64,000 nucleotides of DNA, taken from Variovorax boronicumulans. GTDB taxonomy: Bacteria > Pseudomonadota > Gammaproteobacteria > Burkholderiales > Burkholderiaceae_C. The number at the start of each line of letters is the position of its first letter. Within the stretch, counting starts at the first letter, position 1. The notes beneath the pieces are model-generated. The model worked only from the letters and a program-made list of their open reading frames with translations, was not told where the DNA came from and searched no databases. Positions 38,401 through 46,600 of this stretch are shown piece by piece. Both the position numbers and the translations under genes were made by a program. The stretch covers positions 248,001-312,000 of the forward strand of contig NZ_JARXVG010000002.1 in assembly GCF_029892485.1 (NCBI RefSeq), written 5' to 3'.

Positions 38401-39276
38401 TAGCAGGTCGCGGCCCCTGGCGTCGCTCAGCTTGGCGCCGTGCGCCTCCACCGTGCCGTAGATCTTGAGGCCGGTGGTGGTCGCCTGCTGGAAGTCGATC
38501 TTCAGGTCGGCATCGAGGCTGCCGGCCTGCAGCTTCACCGGCAGGCCGCCGGGGATATAGCCGAGGTAAGGCACCAGGTCGAGGCCCTTGAACTGCACAT
38601 GGGCGTCGGTCTTGCGGCTTGCCGAAAAGGGCGTGGTGAAGGCGGCCGAATCGAAGTTGCTGCCGTTGAGCACGAAGGCCAGCTTGGGCTCGGTCTTGAC
38701 CTCGCGCTGCGACGCCAGGTTGCTCAGGAAAGGCACGTTGAGCACGAAGTTGCGCAGCTCATGCCGGCGCTTGACCGTCTGGTCGTCGAAATCGACCGCG
38801 CCGTCCTTGATCGAGATGTTGTAGATCGCAAAGCGCGCCGGCTCGGCCTTGGGGTCGGGCGGCGGGCCGGAAGCCAGCTTGGCCAGGATGTCGTCGATGT
38901 CGTACTTGCCGTCGGCCTGGTGCGTGAGCAGGATCGCGGGCGACTCGACCGAGACCGCGTCGATCACGGGCGCCAGGCGGAACAGCGATTGCAGTTCGGC
39001 ATCGGCGTAGATGCGCTTGATGGCCAGTTGCGGCTGCTTGCCGTCGGCGGTGGCAATGCGCAGGTCGTGCAGCGCGAGTTCGAGAGTCCAGGGCTTGAAG
39101 TCGATCTTGCCCACCGTGACCTGCCGGCCCAGTTTTTCGCTCGCGATCTTTTGGAGCTGGCTCTTGGCAATCGGCGGCACTGCCAGCCATGCAACGACCC
39201 ACAGGGCCAACAGGACCAGCAAGGCGACGATCCCACGTCGCACCCATTTGTTTTGTTTGAGCGAAGCTAAATCCAT
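35449..39276 (-). CDS. DUF748 / AsmA-like membrane-anchored periplasmic protein
   Basis: A 1275-residue protein with one N-terminal membrane anchor (about residues 13-35) and a very long periplasmic part of repeating beta-rich units, each like TVGKIDFKPWTLELALHDLRIATADGK; this is the DUF748 family, related to AsmA/TamB-type bridges thought to move phospholipids between membranes. A low-complexity Ala/Pro/Thr linker occurs at about 825-870. The C-terminal 150 residues resemble an OmpA-like domain (SFEPGSSVLSAAAKEGLDKVAKAL). The ATG at 39276 lacks a strong Shine-Dalgarno. Lipid transport is inferred from the family. Confidence 0.9.
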   Translation of the reverse strand: MDLASLKQNKWVRRGIVALLVLLALWVVAWLAVPPIAKSQLQKIASEKLGRQVTVGKIDFKPWTLELALHDLRIATADGKQPQLAIKRIYADAELQSLFRLAPVIDAVSVESPAILLTHQADGKYDIDDILAKLASGPPPDPKAEPARFAIYNISIKDGAVDFDDQTVKRRHELRNFVLNVPFLSNLASQREVKTEPKLAFVLNGSNFDSAAFTTPFSASRKTDAHVQFKGLDLVPYLGYIPGGLPVKLQAGSLDADLKIDFQQATTTGLKIYGTVEAHGAKLSDARGRDLLGFDSLKLALADVRPLESVFHLSEIALANPQLVVARDASGQLNLMATDPATGAAEKVAPLPAAAASAPPGKAAEKPKLKVQVDKLALSGGRIGWRDETVKPAAAVDLTNLGLDVTAVTWPMEKPAQFNGSTAIAGASLKFKGSATDKVADVQTEVDALPLSLAAPYLAQSLEPTLDGKLSGQIDIAWDQPNLKFKARRLAADGLALTQTKTALASVGRFELVDAEVDMTKHTLNIASFTATNPKVRVERDSEKRWMFERWLRTPAGSGDAKDGAAEAKVAAPKPAGAGSAKADANTRPWALTIASMAVDNGSLSYSDKAGALPVTVEVTAFKLNAQKIAPETNTVSPLQVSGRIGSGRSEPGKFDYKGNVVLKPLAAEGRLEVISFPAHAFKAYYADALNVDIRRAFASYRGTVNYAAAPAGMTVKLTGDTALDDFRANSVSLTQSPGFDRNTNQLLSWKTLSLRGLQVSLAPNAPPKVDVRETTLTDFFARVIVDPTGRLNLLNLTKKGEAEGAAATAATADAKTQKGPGGTTTTTRGAPPAQRSDGAPVSAEAMVGGSPEPAQPAAAPVATAQAPADTGPKPVINFGPMSLVNGKIDFTDLFVKPNYSADLSELTGKLSSFSSNPPSGQGGRPALADLELRGKAQQTAALEITGKLNPLAKPLELDITAKMRDLDLAPLSPYSVRYAGHGIERGKMSMDVNYKVAPDGQLTATNKLVLNQLQFGEEVAGAPNSLPVKLAVALLADRNGVIDVDLPLSGSLNDPQFSVGPLIWKAVVNLIVKAVTAPFSLLTGGLGGGSGESSAISFEPGSSVLSAAAKEGLDKVAKALTERPTLEMTVVGTSSLEKERDAYQRQRVRQLTQAEKRRVAVRGGQTGTDVAPVTDAEYPELLTAVYKRADITKPRNLVGLAKDLPVKEMENLLFASVPVDEEAMRQLAVERGAAVRDYLLAQKLTSERLFLGAVRTTASGADWKPGAELKLTMK

Positions 39277-39660
39277 CGCGGGAGTGTGCCGCAAACAGGC
39301 GTCGCCGCAGAAACAAGAAAGCCCGGCAATGCGACTGAGCGTCTCATTGCCGGGCTTGATGGCGGGCCTAACACCCAAGCCATCGATTCGCACGACCGGA
39401 AGTCAATGGTTCCTGCCGTGCTGGCAGCAAGAGATTGCCGCCGTGGATCCTCCGTCGTTCGAGCCCTTGACTTGCACCGCGGGCTGCCTGACTTCGGAAA
39501 ACGCCTGAAAAAACCAGGCCCGTTCAGATTAGGTGCCGCACCCTCGCATTGCAAATTCAATCTTCCGAGGGGTTTCCCTTAGGCGGAACGCCTCTGGCGG
39601 CCGTCGTTTTTTAAACATCTATTAGCATAAGAAACAAAATCCTTATGCTTGACCGAGTAT
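39277..39660 (-). ncRNA. possible structured RNA in a gene-free stretch
   Basis: The only long gene-free region runs from 39277 to 39876. CGGGCCT (39363-39369) and AGGCCCG (39516-39522) could close a domain of about 160 bases; inside, AAGTCAA/TTGACTT (39400-39406, 39467-39473) and ACGAC/GTCGT are alternative pairings. A 13-bp stem (39319-39331 with 39345-39357) followed on the minus strand by TTCTTGTTTCT looks like a terminator, and TGCTAATAG near 39620 on the minus strand could be an extended -10. I could not match it to 6S, tmRNA, RNase P or SRP RNA. Strand and existence are uncertain. Confidence 0.35.
39319..39357 (-). terminator. terminator-like stem upstream of the DUF748 gene
   Basis: A perfect 13-bp stem (AAGCCCGGCAATG with CATTGCCGGGCTT) around a 13-base loop; on the minus strand it is followed by TTCTTGTTTCT. 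It would stop transcription that comes from the gene-free region toward the DUF748 gene, and so could define the 3' end of a small RNA. Confidence 0.6.
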
Positions 39661-39676
39661 TTAGCCGCGCTAGAAT
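39624..39676 (+). promoter_or_regulatory. sigma70 promoter with dyad, lytic transglycosylase gene
   Basis: TTGACC (39649-39654), a 16-base spacer and TAGAAT (39671-39676) form a strong promoter reading toward the transglycosylase gene. AGCATAAG (39624-39631) and CTTATGCT (39642-39649) form a perfect 8-bp dyad with a 10-base spacer that touches the -35, a likely regulator site. The transcript would have a leader of about 190 bases with small hairpins (for example CCGAG-AACTTC-CTCGG). Confidence 0.65.
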
Positions 39677-39876
39677 CCGCCCTGCTCCGACTGCCAGACG
39701 CAGAGGGGCCACCCTGAATCCGCTGCCGAGAACTTCCTCGGCTTGATCAGGTCGCCGCGCTCCTTACCCTACACCCTCCACGCGCGGAGCCTGATTCGTA
39801 CCAATCCAAGCGCCGCTGCCTTCATCCATCGCCTCTCTGGGCGCTGCGATCAGGTGCCGCACAGAAAGGAAGAGCG

Positions 39877-40728
39877 ATGAACAAGGCGTTTGATGCCACA
39901 GCCCGCGGGCTACGGACCTTTGTGTCCGATGTGGCAGACGGCTTTTTTGAAATCACCCACAACGGGTTCGCGCTGGTCGGCTTGGCCATCGTGTTCGCGG
40001 CCCTCGCCCTCGTGGCACGGCCCGATCTGCGCCAGACCGGCGAGGAACAGCTCATGGGCTGGCTGCAGTCGCGCAAACCCGCGCCCGAAGTCACCGACCT
40101 GGAGCCGACCGCCATCGAGCGCACCACGGCTGCCAGCCCTGGCGACCTGCCCAAGCAGCAGGCCGCCGTGGCTTATTGGCTCAGCAAGAAGTACAGCGTG
40201 GCTGCCGAGCCGCTGAGCGTGCTCGTTGCCGAGGCCTACAACATCGGCAAGCGCACCAAGCTCGACCCGACGCTGATCCTGGCCATCATGGCCGTGGAGT
40301 CCAGTTTCAATCCTTTCGCGCAGAGCCATGTCGGCGCCCAGGGCCTGATGCAGGTCATGACCCGCGTGCACGGCGACAAGTACGAAAGCGCGGGCGGCAC
40401 GCTCACCGCCTTCGACCCGGTGACGAACATGCGCGTCGGCGTGAAGGTGCTGCAGGAATGCATCGCCCGCGCCGGCTCGCTCGAGGGCGGCCTGCGCTAC
40501 TACGTGGGTGCGGCCAACCTGGAAGACGACGGCGGCTACGCCAGCAAGGTGATGGCCGAGCACGAGCGCCTGCTGCAGGTCGCCAACGGCCGCGCACCGT
40601 TGGTGCTGCCGCCCCGCACCACCGTTCGCGCACAGCCGATTCCCGTCGTGACGCCGGCACCGGCGCCGATCAAGGCCGAAGAAGGCTCCGAACCCGCCAA
40701 GGTCGCCCTGCTTTCCGCCGTTTCCTGA
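39877..40728 (+). CDS. membrane-anchored lytic transglycosylase (SLT domain)
   Basis: A 283-residue protein with one membrane segment near the N-terminus (GFALVGLAIVFAALALVA, about 30-47) and an SLT lysozyme-like domain from about 120 to 235. Glu141 in MAVESSFNP is the catalytic acid; GAQGLMQVM follows as in the Slt/MltC-type fold. It cleaves peptidoglycan glycan strands to 1,6-anhydro ends in the periplasm. The C-terminal tail is Pro/Ala-rich. AAAGGAAG lies seven bases before the ATG. It has its own promoter and a long leader. Confidence 0.92.
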   Translation: MNKAFDATARGLRTFVSDVADGFFEITHNGFALVGLAIVFAALALVARPDLRQTGEEQLMGWLQSRKPAPEVTDLEPTAIERTTAASPGDLPKQQAAVAYWLSKKYSVAAEPLSVLVAEAYNIGKRTKLDPTLILAIMAVESSFNPFAQSHVGAQGLMQVMTRVHGDKYESAGGTLTAFDPVTNMRVGVKVLQECIARAGSLEGGLRYYVGAANLEDDGGYASKVMAEHERLLQVANGRAPLVLPPRTTVRAQPIPVVTPAPAPIKAEEGSEPAKVALLSAVS

Positions 40729-40763
40729 AGCTCGCCTGGCCGGGTGTGAGCTACACTCGGCCC

Positions 40764-40882
40764 CGTACGCGACTGGCGATAGGCGCAGCACCCGAACAAG
40801 GTGCCACGCGCTGACGTGGAATACCACTGGGAAGCGTGCCGCCTGACACAACAGGCGTTCAGCCGTTCGCCTGGGCAGCCCT
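40764..40882 (+). promoter_or_regulatory. ZTP (pfl) riboswitch upstream of glyA
   Basis: The glyA leader has the conserved blocks of the pfl/ZTP aptamer in order: GCGACTGGCG (40769-40778), GTGGAATACCACTGGGAAG (40816-40834) and CGCCTGGGCA (40868-40877). ZTP riboswitches sense the purine-pathway alarmone ZTP/ZMP that builds up when folate one-carbon units run short, and switch on genes such as glyA. Just after the aptamer CCTTGTT (40880-40886) and AACAAGG (40896-40902) could form the expression-platform hairpin before the ribosome site AAAGGAC (40914-40920). Confidence 0.87.
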
Positions 40883-40924
40883 TGTTTGGTTGAAGAACAA
40901 GGACCTCGTCTTCAAAGGACTGCC

Positions 40925-42169
40925 ATGTACCAACGCAATATCCTGGTCGAACAGACCGATCCCGAGATCTGGGCCGCGATTCAAGCCGAAAACGCGCGCC
41001 AGGAACACCACATCGAGCTGATCGCCAGCGAGAACTACGCCTCGCCTGCCGTCATGGCCGCCCAGGGTTCGCAGCTCACCAACAAGTACGCCGAAGGCTA
41101 CCCGGGCAAGCGCTACTACGGCGGCTGCGAGCACGTGGACGTGGCCGAGCAACTGGCCATCGACCGCGTCAAGCAGATCTTCGGTGCCGATGCCGCCAAC
41201 GTGCAGCCGCATTGCGGCGCCTCGGCCAACGAAGCCGTGATGCTCGCCTTCCTGAAGCCCGGCGACACCATCATGGGCATGAGCCTGGCCGAAGGCGGCC
41301 ACCTGACCCACGGCATGCCCTTGAACATGAGCGGCAAGTGGTTCAACGTGGTGAGCTACGGCCTGGACGCCAACGAAGCCATCGACTACGACGCGATGGA
41401 ACGCAAGGCGCATGAGCACATGCCCAAGCTGATCATCGCGGGCGCCTCGGCCTACTCGCTGCACATCGACTTCGAGCGCTTCGCCAAGGTGGCCAAGGAC
41501 GTGGGCGCGATCTTCATGGTCGACATCGCCCACTACGCCGGCCTCGTGGCCGCGGGCGTGTACCCCAACCCGGTGCCGCACGCCGACATCGTCACCTCGA
41601 CCACCCACAAGAGCCTGCGCGGCCCGCGCGGCGGCATCATCCTGATGAAGTCGCAGCACGAAAAAGCGATCAACAGCGCGATCTTCCCGGGCCTGCAAGG
41701 CGGCCCGCTGATGCACGTGATCGCCGCCAAGGCCGTCGCGTTCAAGGAAGCGATGGCGCCGGAGTTCAAGGCCTACCAGCAACAGGTGGTCAAGAACGCC
41801 CAGATCGTCGCCGACACCCTCACCCAGCGCGGCCTGCGCATCGTGAGCGGACGCACCGAAAGCCACGTGATGCTGGTCGACCTGCGCTCCAAGGGCATCA
41901 CCGGCAAGGAAGCCGAAGCCGTGCTGGGCAGCGCCCACATGACGATCAACAAGAACGCGATCCCCAACGACCCCGAAAAGCCGATGGTCACCAGCGGCGT
42001 GCGCATCGGCACCCCCGCCATGACCACCCGCGGCTTCAAGGACGAAGAGGCCCGCATCACCGCGAACCTGGTCGCCGACGTGCTCGAGAACCCGCGCGAC
42101 GCGGCGAACATCGACGCGGTGCGCGCCAAGGTGCACGCGCTGACGAGCCGCTTCCCGGTCTATCGCTGA
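40925..42169 (+). CDS. glyA: serine hydroxymethyltransferase
   Basis: A 414-residue PLP enzyme that converts serine and tetrahydrofolate to glycine and 5,10-methylene-THF. The Schiff-base lysine is Lys229 in [12 protein letters not shown], at the same position as in E. coli. Other signatures are [33 protein letters not shown] and [16 protein letters not shown]. The ATG at 40925 follows AAAGGAC. A ZTP riboswitch in the leader links it to folate and purine status; nrdR follows 18 bases downstream. Confidence 0.98.
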   Translation: MYQRNILVEQTDPEIWAAIQAENARQEHHIELIASENYASPAVMAAQGSQLTNKYAEGYPGKRYYGGCEHVDVAEQLAIDRVKQIFGADAANVQPHCGASANEAVMLAFLKPGDTIMGMSLAEGGHLTHGMPLNMSGKWFNVVSYGLDANEAIDYDAMERKAHEHMPKLIIAGASAYSLHIDFERFAKVAKDVGAIFMVDIAHYAGLVAAGVYPNPVPHADIVTSTTHKSLRGPRGGIILMKSQHEKAINSAIFPGLQGGPLMHVIAAKAVAFKEAMAPEFKAYQQQVVKNAQIVADTLTQRGLRIVSGRTESHVMLVDLRSKGITGKEAEAVLGSAHMTINKNAIPNDPEKPMVTSGVRIGTPAMTTRGFKDEEARITANLVADVLENPRDAANIDAVRAKVHALTSRFPVYR

Positions 42170-42187
42170 TCTGCACGGCCTGACCGC

Positions 42188-42631
42188 ATGAAATGCCCTT
42201 TTTGCGGTCATCTCGAAACGCAGGTCGTCGAGACCCGCGTTTCGGAAGACGCCGACTTCGTGCGCAGGCGCCGCCAATGCAGCGCCTGCGACAAGCGCTT
42301 CACCACCTACGAGCGGCCGGACGTCAACTTCCCGGTGGTCGTGAAGAAGGACGGCAGCCGTGCCGACTTCGACTCCAGCAAGGTGCGCGCCTCGATGATG
42401 CTGGCGCTGCGCAAGCGCCCCGTGAGCATCGAGCAGATCGACACCGCCCTCCTGCGCATCGAGCAGAAGCTCCTGGCCAGCGGCCTGCGCGAAATCGATT
42501 CGACCAAGGTCGGTGAACTCGTGATGCGCGAACTCAAGCGTCTGGACAAGGTGGCCTATGTGCGCTTTGCCTCGGTGTATCGCAGCTTCGAGGATGTGGA
42601 CGAGTTCAGGCAGCTGCTGCGGGACATCTGA
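42188..42631 (+). CDS. nrdR: transcriptional repressor NrdR
   Basis: A 147-residue repressor of ribonucleotide reductase genes. The zinc ribbon uses Cys3, Cys6, Cys31 and Cys34 ([22 protein letters not shown]), followed by an ATP-cone ([32 protein letters not shown] in pieces) that senses ATP/dATP. The length equals the family norm. It sits 18 bases downstream of glyA, a common beta-proteobacterial pairing that joins deoxynucleotide and one-carbon supply. It converges on the pilin operon. Confidence 0.97.
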   Translation: MKCPFCGHLETQVVETRVSEDADFVRRRRQCSACDKRFTTYERPDVNFPVVVKKDGSRADFDSSKVRASMMLALRKRPVSIEQIDTALLRIEQKLLASGLREIDSTKVGELVMRELKRLDKVAYVRFASVYRSFEDVDEFRQLLRDI

Positions 42632-42651
42632 ACCTGCGCAAGGGTGCTCAG

Positions 42652-43215
42652 TCAGGTGCCGCCTTCTTCCTTCTCGCCCCTGCCGCATGCCCCCAGGCCG
42701 CAATCGCCGCTCACATCCGGATTGCAGACTTTCGCCCGGCCCGATGCCGAGACGATGATCGACGCCCTGCGCCCCGTCTCGGCCTTCAGCGTGAGGCAGC
42801 CCGCGCTGAAACTCGCCTTAGCGGTCTGGCGCGAAAAGCCGTTGCCGTCGTAGCGCAGGCCTTGCGCAAAGCCGCCGCCGAGCGTCGTGTCGATGCTCAC
42901 ACCTTGCGGCAATCGATCGAAGCGCCGCAGCGTCCGGTACACATCGTTGGTCCAGGTTCGAACGACCCAGCCCTCGGACCAGTCGCCGCCCGCGAGCGCG
43001 ATCACTTCCACGCCCTGCGCGCGCTGGATGGCCTCCATGCGCGCGAAGCTCAATGCCGCTCCGAAGCCCTGCGCGGCAGTTGCGAGACGCTGGTTGAGCA
43101 GCATGTCGCGAAAGCTCGGCACACCGATGGCGCCCAGCACCGCCAGGATGGCCACGACGACCATCAGTTCAACCAATGTGAACCCGGACGATGTCCGGGC
43201 TTCGACGCACTTCAT
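42652..43215 (-). CDS. GspH/FimT-type minor pseudopilin
   Basis: A 187-residue prepilin. The class III signal peptide has Gly11 before the cleavage site and FTLVELMVVVAILAVLGAIGVP after it, with Glu at mature position 5. A GspH-like C-terminal domain follows (FGAALSFARMEAIQRAQGVEVIAL). It is expected to be processed by PilD and to sit in the pilus tip or initiation complex. The ATG at 43215 overlaps the pilE stop as ATGA, so translation is coupled. Four cysteines near the C-terminus could make disulfides. Confidence 0.9.
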   Translation of the reverse strand: MKCVEARTSSGFTLVELMVVVAILAVLGAIGVPSFRDMLLNQRLATAAQGFGAALSFARMEAIQRAQGVEVIALAGGDWSEGWVVRTWTNDVYRTLRRFDRLPQGVSIDTTLGGGFAQGLRYDGNGFSRQTAKASFSAGCLTLKAETGRRASIIVSASGRAKVCNPDVSGDCGLGACGRGEKEEGGT

Positions 43216-43622
43216 TGCCAGCATCTGTGCGGCTGCGCTCCATCGCAGCCTTTGCCGCCGGTGCTGTCCACCCAGAGGTTGCCTGCCTGCGGGTCGGAGA
43301 AGCCCGCCTTCAGCGTGGCCGTCAGGCGGATGCAGCTGTCGAGGCTTTCCCTCCCCTGGCAATTGCCGCTCTTGAGGGTGTATTTGCCGCCCGCGCCACC
43401 CTCTCCCGAGTCACCCTCGTAGGGCTTGTAGCGCCCCACCCGGGTATAGAGGCGTTCCTGCTCCTGCATCTGCTGCATCAGCGCGGAGCGCCCCTCGCTG
43501 CGCCATCCCTTGCGCACGAAATCCATGTACGAGGGATAGGAGATCGCGGCGAGGATCGAGACGATCGCGAGCACGATCATCACCTCGACCAGCGTGAACC
43601 CGCGAAGCACCCGGGCCCTCAT
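43212..43622 (-). CDS. pilE: PilE-type minor pilin
   Basis: A 136-residue prepilin: Gly8 then FTLVEVMIVLAIVSILAAISYPSYMDFVRKG, with Glu5 of the mature form. The C-terminal half has paired cysteines (SGNCQGRESLDSCIRL and the tail GGKGCDGAQPHRCWQ), and a YTRVGRYKPYEG loop typical of ComE/PilE-like minor pilins. ATGA overlaps join it to pilY1 upstream and to the FimT-type gene downstream. Name by position in the pilVWXY1E order; sequence alone supports a type IV minor pilin. Confidence 0.88.
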   Translation of the reverse strand: MRARVLRGFTLVEVMIVLAIVSILAAISYPSYMDFVRKGWRSEGRSALMQQMQEQERLYTRVGRYKPYEGDSGEGGAGGKYTLKSGNCQGRESLDSCIRLTATLKAGFSDPQAGNLWVDSTGGKGCDGAQPHRCWQ

Positions 43623-46600
43623 GGTTTCTCCCTCCGGTAGTCGACGACCTGGCGCCAGTTCAGGCGCCCGCCGGTCTGGACCACCTTGCCGTCACCCACA
43701 GGCTGCGCGGTCGAGATGCCGGCGCCCCGACCACCCTGACCGCTGCGTGCGCCGATGTTGACGATGCCCACGCGCCTGGTTTCCGGCCGGCGTCCGAATG
43801 CATCGGCCGCGCCGAAACCGGCGACGCCCAGTTGCACCACATGCGGCGCGCCGAGCATGCCAACGCTCGACGACGTGCAGGCACCGCCCTGCGAAAGCCC
43901 CGTCATCGCATTCACTGCGCAGCTGCGGCCGCCGCCGTCCACACTGCATGTGCTGGAATCGGGAATCAGCGTATTGAAGAACAACCGGCCGTCGCTCAGC
44001 ACCGGCTTGAAGACCAGCCGCTCGCCCTGTCCGGGCCCCGCCGGCAGGTCGAAGTACCAGCCGCGCCGCGCGCCCGTCTTGCCGTCGAATGCGCCGTAGA
44101 CGAAGGCGTTGCCGCCGATCGGCGGAAATCCGCCCTCGGCCCCGGGCTCGGCCTTGCGAGGCTGGAGCTGCGTGCGCGCCTCGCCCGCAGGAATGGCCAC
44201 GCCGTTGTCGTACACGCCGTAGACGGTCTGCACCCCACGGCTCGAACGGCCGAGATCTTCGGCGCTCACGAACTTTCCCGTGCCGAAGAGCACGATCGCG
44301 CCGCCCGCCGGCCCCAGGCCGACCTCCGGCGCGACGGTGATCGGCTGCCGCTTCGCATCCACGCCATCGCCCGCCATGGCGACCATCAGGGGCTCGCGAT
44401 TCAGCGCCAATGTCTTGGCGCCCCACGGTGCGTTGCCCGTGAAATCGAACTTCCACAGATTGCCCAGCGTGTCGCCTGCATAGAGGAAGCGCGTGGAGCC
44501 GTCCGGTGCTGCGTAGTCGCCCGGGGTGCTCAAGGCATTGACGAGGGTTGTGTCTGCCGGGGCTGGCAGGACGATCTTGTAGTAGTTGGCGTTCTGCTTC
44601 CAGGCTTCCCCTGGGGCCTTGTCCAGCGAGAGCAGGAACAGTGCCGCCTTCTTGTCGGGATTGGCGTTGTTGAAGCCCGACGGAACGACGGCGAACCAGC
44701 CATAGGTCGCCGCCCGGTTTCTCGTGGCCGCCGCGGTGCGGAACTTCATGATGCGTGGCGCCTGGGTCACGTGGCCCATGTCGTCGTCGTAGGCGCCGTT
44801 GAACTCCCACAGCACCTTGTCGGCCGAGAACGCTGCGGGGTCGGTCACGTCGAGCGCGAAAACCCCACTCGCTCCGCCGCCGCTGCCGGAAACCAGCACG
44901 GTCTTCCATGCACCGCTCGCCATCCGGGCCTCGCCGGTGGCGGGCGTCCCGTCGACGTAGCTGCGGTGGACGTAGTCGGGCGAGGTGTAGGCAGCCAGCC
45001 GCGCGAACATGATGCGCGGCACGTAGGCGAAGAGTTCGTTCCCGGTGCGGGCGTCGAAGGCGTGCAGCATGCCGTCGTTGGCGCCGACGTACACCGCATG
45101 CGCCCGGCCGCGGTGCGTGGCCATGAAGCTGCCGTAGCCCGCCTCCCGGATCGCGGGGTTGGGCGGCCCCACATGCACCGGGTTCGAATTGGTCACGTCG
45201 CCCATGACCGAGTCGCGCACGCGGAAGATGCCCTGCGGCGCGGACAGCTCCCTGCGCCGGTCCCCGCGCAGATAGGCCAGCCGTTCGGCACCCAGACCGT
45301 CGGAGGCTTCGGGCTGGACATATGGCGTCGCGTTCAGCCAGCCGCGCAGCCCGCTGTCGAGCGCCTCCCATTGGAACGGCGTGCCGATGCCGGCGGTCGA
45401 GAGCGTGAAGATGCGCCTGCTCGCGACATCGCGCGCGGCCACGGGCGGCGTTGCGTTGCTGTTGCCGGTCAGCAGTTCACCGGCATCCCAGTCGGGCTTG
45501 TCGGCGCGCTGCACCGAGCCGGTCGCCGCATCGACGCCGAGCGGATACGACAGCAGCGTGCCCGACCAGCGCCGCCCGTCGAACTGCGGCACATAGAGGT
45601 TCGCCCCGGCCTTCGCGATCGCGTCCGACGAAATGGCCCCGCCCACCGCGACGCCGCCCGTAGGTGCCGAGGCGCGCAGAAAGGCCCAGCGGATGGCTGC
45701 GCTCATCTGCAGCGGTTCGCCAGCCAGGAAGTAGTTGGCGGGCTTGGGCTGGCTGTCGGCATCGAGGCCTTCGGCCCACTCCGAACCGCCACCCGATGCA
45801 CGGAACGGGTTGCCGTCGTCGTTGCTGTCGGCAAAGCCGCCGTACTTCGCAGCCAGGTAGAAGACGCTGCCGCGTTGCTTCTGCCCGATGCCCATTGCAC
45901 CGCCGTGCGCCATGTCGATGGCGAAGGTCTGCACGCGCAGGCCGGGATGGTCGCTGCGGATCTTCTGCGTGCGGGCCCAGTAGGCGAGCCCGGCCATTGC
46001 GAACGCCCCCTTGTCGGCCCCGGTTTCCATGGCCGCGATGTGGGTCGACGTCAACGGCGCGCCGCCCTTGTAGTTGAACGCCCGCGGCCCCTCGTTGCCA
46101 TGGGTGGTGAGGCCCGCCTTTCCCGAAGGATGGGTGTAGGAAAGCGCCTCCCTGTTCTCGAAGGCGCCGACCAGGCCCGTCCAGTAGGCGGTGTCGGGCT
46201 CGAGGGCTGCGTTGTTGAAGCTGCGGTCGAAGTCGCCGCCGGAGTCCGCCCTGGACATGCCGGGCAATGAGCGGTCGTAGTGGGTCTCGGCATCGCCGAT
46301 CACCAGGATGCTGTTTCGTTGGCAGCTGGCGGCGATGGGATCCGCGTTGCTCCGGCGGCTCCCTGTGCCGGCCACGGCATCGGGCGTGGGCGCCTTGCCC
46401 TGCAGGTAGCGCAGCGATTCGTAGTAGAGCTCGCCCACCGGATCGAACAGGCTGTAGGCACCCTGCCCGGTGCTGCTGCGCCCGAAGCGGTTGATGGCGT
46501 TGACGACGCTCCCACCTTCCATCGCGTCGGCCTTGAACACCCCGGTGGTCGCATCCCACTCCGCCTGCGGGTTGTCCACCGTGTCGAAGCCCTCGTTGAC

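Noticed and set aside
39277..39876. tmRNA, RNase P RNA or SRP RNA in the long gene-free region
   Set aside because: None of their conserved blocks is present (no tag frame with ALAA, no GAGGAAAGTCCGGGC, no SRP GGTCAGG...GGAAGGAAGCAGCC on either strand); 6S could not be confirmed by eye.
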